This document shows, piece after piece, positions 57,430-64,000 of a stretch of DNA of 64,000 nucleotides. This stretch comes from Coprinellus micaceus (lineage: Eukaryota > Basidiomycota > Agaricomycetes > Agaricales > Psathyrellaceae). Made by a program: the position numbers and the translations under genes. The notes below the pieces were generated by a model. The model was given only the letters and a program-made list of their open reading frames with translations. It had not been told where the DNA came from and made no database searches. Positions within the stretch are counted from its first letter, which is position 1, and each line of letters begins with the position of its first letter. The stretch is taken from contig OX596336.1 in NCBI GenBank assembly GCA_951394405.1, positions 2,976,001 through 3,040,000 on the forward strand, written 5' to 3'.

Positions 57430-59217
57430 ATGGAACGAAGTCGAGATGAAGCTGAGGTGTACTCCCTCACGGAGCCCCTTAATCATCGAGCAAGATTCTC
57501 GTTTGACCTGGACCCTGAATCTGAGCCAGAAGGCGAAGAGACGATCACATACCCCGCTCCTCCCAAGTCGGCCGCCCATATAGCCTCTATAGAAGAGAGG
57601 AAGAGACTCTGGTGGAGGAATGCTCTCATTAATCTCCTGTTTATTGGATCTTGGTGCGTCACAGGCGCATCTCTGCACATGGGCGCTTGGACTAACACAA
57701 GTACCAGGTTCGGTTTTGCAACACTGCTATCCGTGTACAACAAATGGATGTTTTCACCCAAACACTATGGATTCCCGGCGCCTCTTTTTGTCACAACCGT
57801 GCATATGTTTGTGCAGTTCGCGTTTGCCGCACTGTTCCGCTATATTTGGCCCAAGCACTTCAAGCCTGCGCATGATCCCACTCCTAAGGAATATGGGTAA
57901 GCATGTCGTTACTCCCTCCCCCTGGTGTCAGATGTGCGCGTAAGACGGGTCGGCGGACCTCTCCCACCGGGAGCCTAGCGCCAGCCTACGCCAACCGAGT
58001 CATCGTGCTCGTCTTCTGGTTCTAGAGAGTTCCCTCGCTGACCAATGTAATTATACAGCAAGAAGGCCGTCCCTACAGCTGTCGCCACGGGCTTAGACAT
58101 CGGCCTCTCAAATCTTTCGCTAAAGACGATCACACTATCTTTCTATAGTGAGTGGAATGTGACGATCTACATGCAGCGTTGAAGTCGAGATTAACACCGC
58201 CCCTCAGCCATGTGCAAATCATCCTCCTTAATTTTCGTCCTGCTCTTCGCGTTTCTTTTCCGGCTGGAACAGTTTTCCTGGCGGCTCATCGGGGTCATCT
58301 TCCTGATCTTCTCCGGTGTACTCCTTATGGTGGCCACCCAGACGAACTTTGTGCTGGAGGGCTTCATCCTCGTAATCAGCGCGAGCGCGTTGGGGGGCCT
58401 CCGTTGGAGTCTGACGCAACTGCTACTGAAAGAGAAGAAGATGGGCATGGATAACCCGGCCTCGACCATCTTCTGGTTGGCCCCGTCGATGGGTGTCACC
58501 CTTGCCGCAGTCAGCCTGGCCATCGAAAAGTGGCCTGTGCTATTCGCAACCAAATACTTCCAAGATGCCGCCCATGTCGCGTCAACGGCCTTTTACCTGA
58601 CTGTTCCCGGCATAATCGCATTTTTCATGGTGCTAAGCGAATTCTAGTACGTATTTCTCGTACCTCGCCCCGTGCTTTGGGGGGGTGAAGCGGATCTGAC
58701 ATTTGTTGCCTTGTTTCATAGTATAATCCAACGCACTGGGGTCGTGCCGATGTCGATAGCGGGCATTGCAAAAGAAGTCACCACGATCACAATCTCTGCA
58801 TGGACGTTTGGAGATCAACTTACGCCTCTCAACATCACCGGTGTGGGTATCACGGTGGCGGGTACGTGTTGTTTATCTCATTGTAATGAATCCATGGAAC
58901 AGGCTAAGTTTAATGCATTTCGCAGGTATTGCACTCTTCACGTACCACAAATATCGCAAATCGATTGACTCCCCAGTCCCTCTGGATGCACACGGAAATC
59001 CGATACCCGAGGAGGAAGAGGACGAAGACGAGGAGGAAAGGGCGCATCTGACAGGGCCGCATCATGGCGGCGAAGAAGATGACGAGGTGAGGAAGCTTCC
59101 AACGACCCTGGTAACGAGAGAGATCTGATATGGCTAACACTTCCTTAAAAATAGGACCTTCCAGAGCGGACTACGCACCCAGTCTCGAGGAACGATGGAA
59201 GCGAGAGACATGGCTAG
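57430..59217 (+). CDS. TPT-family (SLC35-like) nucleotide-sugar/triose-phosphate transporter
   Basis: This family exchanges sugar phosphates or nucleotide sugars across Golgi/ER membranes. The start MERSRDEAEVYSL precedes a soluble acidic N-terminus. TM segments follow: WWRNALINLLFIGSW, then after the first intron SVYNKWMFSPKHYGFPAPLF, TTVHMFVQFAFAALFRYIW, and a TM around GLDIGLSNLSLKTITLSFY. The hallmark TMCKSSSLIFVLLFAFLF spans an intron. Next are RLIGVIFLIFSGVLLMVAT, ISASALGGLRWSLTQLLL and FYLTVPGIIAFFMVLSEF. Toward the end are VPMSIAGIAKEVTTI and a last TM. The C-terminus is an acidic cytosolic tail (PEEEEDEDEEERAH) ending SRNDGSERHG. Layout fits the SLC35C2/TPT-like subgroup. The substrate is not known. 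Confidence 0.9.
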
Positions 59218-59921
59218 CCAAGGGCGCCATCAGTCGTGTGCCTTTCGGTTAAGCGGAGGGATTGGCAGACTCAGGGGCTGGTTGGGGGCTACGGCTCGAT
59301 GCAGATACGGTCGTATGGGGACATCGAGGTCGGGACGCCACGATATATACATCAATATAGACGTCGGGATGAGGTCACAAAAGTCGAAGAGAACGAGACG
59401 ATTCGGAAGCGTTGCTTGGGCGACTGCTAGGCATGCAGATCTTTTGACATGATCAACTTGTGGTGCATTCAGGGTACAGACTCTCCCATCGTCACCTGAG
59501 AGACGGACTGCGGCTGCGGTATATTTCCACGCAGGCCGGTGTGGGTCTGGGGAGAGCGCCGGTGGTCGGGCAACGACCGGGGAGGGGATGAAACTGGGCA
59601 CGATCCTGGCGAAATGGCAGCGGCGGGCAGGGCAGGGGCCACGTGGGATTAGACTTGATCACGACGTGTTTCAGAAGTTTTATACGATCGATGCCATAAA
59701 GGGGTGTGGGAAGATTTGTCAGAAACGTCCTGATTTGGAGGATCTCGATCGGTGAGTCCCGTCAGCGTCCTTCTCTGGCTTTGGGCACGGCGACGCATAT
59801 AAAGCCACTATTTTCCGCCAGCCATTGGTTCCCTCCCGCCTCTCCATTCACTCGTCGCCACGACCCTCCTCGCTCCTCCTCGCCCCTCTCCTCCCTCCCC
59901 GTCCCCGACGAACTCCCCGCA
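59218..59921. other. Region between transporter and transcription-factor genes
   Basis: About 700 bases. A CATATAAAG TATA-like word lies at about 59796-59804, some 120 bases before the factor's ATG, followed by a long CT-rich leader at 59830-59910. No other gene is supported. Confidence 0.5.
59796..59804 (+). promoter_or_regulatory. TATA-like box of the Zn2Cys6 factor gene
   Basis: CATATAAAG, about 120 bases upstream of the start codon and followed by a pyrimidine-rich leader typical of fungal promoters. Confidence 0.45.
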
Positions 59922-61354
59922 ATGGACATGGGCGACATCCAATTCATCATAGAGTCGCCCCAAAGTGCAACCTCCCACAAGAAGCGTCCGAGGCTTGTGA
60001 CAAGCTGCGACTCCTGGTAGGTCCCCCACAGAATCCCAATACGATCTCTGTTCATCTCTCTGCAGTCGTCTCAAGAAAATCAAGTGTCTGCAGCCTTCTC
60101 CGGAGGCAAAATGCGAGGCCTGCAAGGTCGCAAAGGTCCCATGTCGCTTCAAGGATCGCGAGCGCTACTTTGCAGAGCGTAGCCGTGCAATTGCCGGGCC
60201 CAGCGCCAACGTACATGCCCCCTCGTACAGCACAGACCAAAGGTGCGCGTCCCCCTCTTTTCTCCAAAGGCCAGGGCTCAAATTTGGACCCTCTAGACAC
60301 GATCAGAACCCCGCGCTAGATGCGTTCTCGGTGGCTTCCAGCTCGTCCAGTCCCTCTCTCTCCAACTCTGCTCCGCGCTCCAACTCCCACTCGCCAAAAG
60401 CCAGTGGTCTCGTTTCTCCAGAAGGCGACCCAAGCGGTCGCTATCCGTACCCTCCGGACACACGCAGAGGGGATCCTAATTACCGGTACGGTACTCTGCT
60501 TCCTTGGCTGTGCTTACGAGCTTACCCCTCCCCTCTAGCCATAGCGCCAATTCCTCCCTATCATCTTTCCACAGTCGCAACAATTCCTACGGATACTCTA
60601 ATTACATGGGCTCTCCCGCACCTGCACTCCCCCACCCTAATTCAAGACCACCGACCCAGCCTCAGCCCGACTACCGCCATGTCCAGCTTTTCGAACCAGA
60701 CCGAGAGGTCCCCAATCATACCTTAATGCAACACTTTATTCAGGTCTTCATTGAACACCTAGGCCACGAGTTCCCCTTCCTAACCTACGACCAACTAATG
60801 AGCGATAATTGGGAAGGCCGAATGCCCGCCCCTCTCGCGAATGTGATCGCCGCTATGGCTTCCAGGTCCGCACTCCCCCTTTCCCAACACCATGGCCTAG
60901 TCCTCATCCGCGCTACTTAGGTTTTCTACCATCCCCGAGCTCGCTGTTCGGGGTCTCAATACCGTTGCAGAAACCTACACTGACGCGGCAAAGGTGCGTG
61001 TATGGCTGTATGCACATCACATCACTTCCACTGCTAAAATGCTGTTTAGAACACTTACAACGCCTCCGGTCATATTCGCTCCATGGATATGCTGCACGCT
61101 ACCATGTTGTTGGCCTGGTCCGAGTTGAAGAGCCAGCGATTCTCCAGTGAGTTTGCCACACAACCTGTCATCTCCGACGAGTACTCATTTCCGTTGTGTC
61201 AGCTTTCCGACAGTTCTCCGACGCTGCTGTGACTATGGCTCATGCCCTGGGTCTCCAAGCAGATAACAATTCCATGCTCTCCGACGCTGAGCGTCGTCGT
61301 GCACAGCTCACCTGGACCAACATTATTCAACTGCATGCCACCACCCGTGCGTAA
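59922..61354 (+). CDS. Zn2Cys6 fungal transcription factor
   Basis: This is a nuclear DNA-binding regulator. The start MDMGDIQFIIESPQSATS is followed by the binuclear zinc cluster: CDSCRLKKIKC (the second Cys completed across intron 1, donor near 60018), then CEACKVAKVPCRFKDRERYF. That gives the six cysteines of a Zn2Cys6 cluster. Ser/Pro/Tyr-rich linkers follow (NSAPRSNSHSPKASG, SFHSRNNSYGYSNYM). The fungal-specific TF domain begins at NHTLMQHFIQVFIEHLGHEF, then VIAAMASRF, and later RSMDMLHATMLLAWSELKSQ and FSDAAVTMAHALGLQAD. The reading stops at ATTRA-TAA, but the bases overlap a strong GTGCGT donor (61347-61352). Either the protein ends there or the gene continues through an unresolved exon. 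It looks short for the family. The target genes are unknown. Confidence 0.9.
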
Positions 61355-62906
61355 TAACCTTATATATACCTTAGCTAAATCTTCCTAGTGTAGAGAGGAC
61401 ATTTTATTGTTGCCCTTCCAGTTGTTTTGCTATTTCTGCATAGACTCGCATCACTCTTCGTTTTCTCGGATACTGGCATATCTTGCATCTATCATAATTC
61501 TACATAGTAATATTATCTCCACGTCCAGTTGGCGACCTTACTCCACCTCTTTACTAGGCTCATTATTGCTGCCAGATGAGAAGCTCTGATCTGTTTCGGG
61601 GGAGAGGCGGAGTACCGTTGTCACCCGTTGTACGTCAATGTACGCCGTTTTCAATATTGCTATGACGGGAGGGACTGGACGAGCCTTGGTGAGCCTTGAA
61701 TCGGGTCCTGTGGAGAATGGAAGCGGCGCGATGAGAAGAACGTTGAAGCTGTGTAGGATCGAATCTTCTCAGTAGACATCATGGCCTCGAGGTCCCGATC
61801 AACAGGAATACCAAGGAATCTCGGGACGATATGTATCGAAATCAGAGGTGCGAAATGAACGCTTCTACCGCAGGCCCGCTCTAGACATTTGAATACTATG
61901 TATCGTACAGCTATGATGGGGACACCTGGGTGAAAGGATGCCGAATCTCGTCAACACAAGAGATCCGCTGCCCTCCCTCGTCAGAGCGTGAACGAGCCGA
62001 ACCTATTATGATGACGACGAGCATGAGAACAATTGATACCTATCGCGGGCACACTCATCCTGCGATGTCACAGGGCGCTCAACCTGCACATACAGGGACT
62101 CCGACTTGGCATGGAACACCTTTCAAATTTACTTCTCCAGAATAGCGCCGCAACTAGCAGCGTTACAAACAAGTCTTTATGAGGTGCGTACCATTCAGTG
62201 GCAATCTACAGGGCTCCAGGAGTGCGACGATTGAATGGGCGAGAGGGTTACGTCAAAGCAACTATCAATGGGTGTTATAGCCATACGTATGTTGCCTCTC
62301 AAACCTCGTCGCCGTTATCGTCGTCGCAAACGTTGGTGGGAAGCCAGTGACAAGGGCAATTTGGAGCGAGCTGCGTTTTATCGGGGACGGGTGCGCCGCT
62401 TTGATCTCCGTCTCGTCGCACAACCTCCAACAGCACCAGGTCCACACGGGAAAACATACCACAAAAGGGCAGCTCGTACTCTTTAGGGACGCGTGCGAGC
62501 CGAGAGTTCTCAACCGCTCTGAGCAGAACCTTACCCGCGTCGAACATGGGTGAGCACATGCTCGCAATGATACAAGGTATTGATTAACTATCAGACGGTA
62601 TATTCTTGTGCTCTCTCGTGAAACCGAACTAAAGGCCCACCAGTGTCAAACCAGGTGTTTCTGAGTAAACATCAACGGCTGAGCCGTGCCCTGGTCTTCT
62701 GCCGCGTCCTTTAGGCGCCTTTGTGGCGTTGGATACTTGCTCGGTGGGTAGTTTCCACAGGGCGAGGGCTCTGGGTAAGCTCACACCTTGACTCTGATCC
62801 ACCGTGCACAGGCGCCATCGCACCAGGCGGCGACGAGCGCTCTGTCCCCTCCTCCCCCTCCTTACGTCCCCATCGCTCCGACGAGATCCCCCTGGCCCCG
62901 CAAGCA
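61355..62906. other. Sparse region
   Basis: About 1,550 bases. Short frames occur, including an Arg-rich one at 62235-62486, but none has family features, splice support or a partner exon that I could follow. Possible 3' exons of the transcription factor could lie near its start. Confidence 0.45.
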
Positions 62907-64000
62907 ATGGCTACCCAGACTCCGTTTCTTGTTGCCGCCTACCTGCGGATTTCGTCGCTAGCGATTGCGGGGTACGAGTGAGTGACCTCCTCGATGCTTA
63001 TGGGCAGGTTGAGGCTTATATCGGCCCGTAAAGCTACCTGGAATCTGCTCCAACCGCCTACAGATTCTACAAGGAGCACTGGGAGTATCGGCGCTTCAGG
63101 TACGTCCTGCTCTTCGGCGCCACCTGTCCAAGGCATTAATTAAGCAGCTCTCAGTATCTCCGTGCTCCTATTCGTCGCGATCCGGTACGTTCAGCCCCCT
63201 TGGAGCCTTCACCGGTGGAGGAGCAATCAGAGTCTTATAACCTCTTCCTCCAACAGAACGGTCAGCATATTCACGCTCACGATCAGCAATGTGCGATATC
63301 ATAGGCGTCATGTTACGAAGCTTCTGGACTAAGATTGGGCGTCCAGGTCGGATTCTTCTATGAAGGGTTTACGGAGGCCACATGCGGTCGGTTTTACCTT
63401 CTGCCCCCAATATTCAAAGGTGCGTGCGCCTATACCCTTGACCCAGCAAGCAACCTGTCGCTTATCGACGTCACTAAGTGTTGCAAGCGATGGTCTCGCA
63501 GGCGATCCTAGGAGTCCGGTGAGAGAATAAGGCTCGATGTTGTCTGCGTTTACGACATTCGCTCATGCCTTATCCCCTCGTCCCTCCCCCGTTCAGTGCG
63601 TTCAACCTCTCAAAACGCTCAAAACGTGTGGGTTACCTACTTCTGGCGGTGTACTTCGCTGCGGCCGTGGTGAGCACCTTTATTTGATCGAGCTAAGGTG
63701 CGGCCGAAGGGAAGGAACGCTGACAATGGAGTCGCACACATCAGCTACAGTGGGTGACGACGTTACACCACAGGACCCGTAAGTCCATGTGAACTTCATC
63801 TGCCAGGCTATGATTGACGAGAAACCGTGTATGGCTGTAGCACGTCTGCAACCTGAACCACGGGTACGTTCGCTCATCCCATCTTTTAACCTGGAGCTTC
63901 TTGGACTTCTTCGCGATGATTAACATCTGGATTGGCCGTGACAGGGAAAGTGAGTCTACCCAGATGTCATAGATGGCAGTGCTCCCCTGAGATATCGGAC
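62907..64000 (+). CDS. Partial multi-exon multi-pass membrane protein (basidiomycete-type, DUF6533-like)
   Basis: This is a chain of very short exons, each a piece of a membrane protein. They read MATQTPFLVAAYLRISSLAI from the ATG at 62907, then FYKEHWEYRRFR (near 63063-63098), a short ISVLLFVAIR piece, VSIFTLTISN, VGFFYEGFTEATCGRFYLLPP (~63346), VLQAMVSQAILGVR (~63480), SKRSKRVGYLLLAVYFAAAV (~63620), then further pieces to the window edge. The pattern (YLRISSLAIAGY at the start, then TM, FxEGF and RFYLLPPIFK motifs) is reminiscent of abundant basidiomycete proteins that are annotated with DUF6533 or left unnamed. The exact splice sites were only partly resolved and the gene is cut by the window end. 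It could also be a degenerate copy. Confidence 0.5.

Noticed and set aside
62235..62486. An Arg-rich 83-codon frame
   Set aside because: Composition (RRRYRRRKRWW) without a family match. The opposite strand is also open, as expected by chance.

Overview
This window is nuclear DNA of a filamentous basidiomycete, most likely an Agaricomycete. The genes are dense and sit on both strands. They are broken by many introns of about 45-80 bases with donors such as GTGCGT, GTACGT or GTGAGT and CAG/TAG acceptors. The gene set includes a DASH subunit, a fungal Zn2Cys6 factor, a basidiomycete-style P450 and a CSC1-type channel. There is no sign of bacterial or organellar DNA. A Cantharellales/Rhizoctonia-like species would fit, but that is inference.

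Layout. 1-4.1 kb: two unnamed basidiomycete-type proteins. 4.9-6.5 kb: DNA primase small subunit (minus). 7-7.9 kb: a multi-pass membrane protein (minus), divergent from a PHD-finger protein at 8.0-8.8 kb. 8.85-11.5 kb: an ER Hsp70/BiP gene with nine exons (minus). 12.1-13.1 kb: a 999-bp inverted-terminal-repeat element. 13.6-15.6 kb: ATP-dependent PEP carboxykinase (minus), divergent from a GNAT acetyltransferase. 16.6-19.3 kb: SLX1 nuclease with a very long tail. 19.5-23.9 kb: Mediator MED14 (minus), divergent from a SCY1-like pseudokinase (24.3-27.4 kb). 27.8-31.7 kb: CSC1/OSCA channel. 31.9-32.3 kb: DASH subunit DAD2 (minus). 33.3-38.8 kb: Mediator MED12. 39.0-41.2 kb: a RING protein and a BTB protein (minus). 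41.4-42.8 kb: two tandem YCII-domain genes. 43.4-44.6 kb: mitochondrial enoyl-CoA hydratase. 44.7-45.0 kb: a small DMAC1-like membrane protein (minus). 45.9-48.3 kb: cytochrome P450. 48.4-49.7 kb: an Mtf2-like protein. 49.9-53.1 kb: WW/MyTH4/RhoGAP protein (minus). 53.6-54.8 kb: UCH37-type deubiquitinase (minus), divergent from Mediator MED31 (55.1-55.6 kb). 56.1-57.1 kb: second copy of the 999-bp element. 57.4-59.2 kb: TPT/SLC35-type transporter. 59.9-61.4 kb: Zn2Cys6 transcription factor. 61.4-62.9 kb: sparse. 62.9 kb to the end: a split membrane-protein gene that runs off the window.

How the genes relate. They are mostly independent housekeeping genes, not a cluster or operon. Three themes stand out. 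Three Mediator subunits (MED14, MED12, MED31) lie within 36 kb. Three replication, repair or mitosis genes (primase, SLX1, DAD2) each have an ACGCGT box within about 50 bases upstream of the start codon. Several predicted nuclear proteins (PHD, SLX1, RING) carry SUMO-interaction-like motifs. The clearest unexplained DNA structure is the pair of 999-bp elements, each with exact 8-bp flanking duplications and a conserved nested foldback core. I found no CRISPR array, rRNA or convincing tRNA gene.
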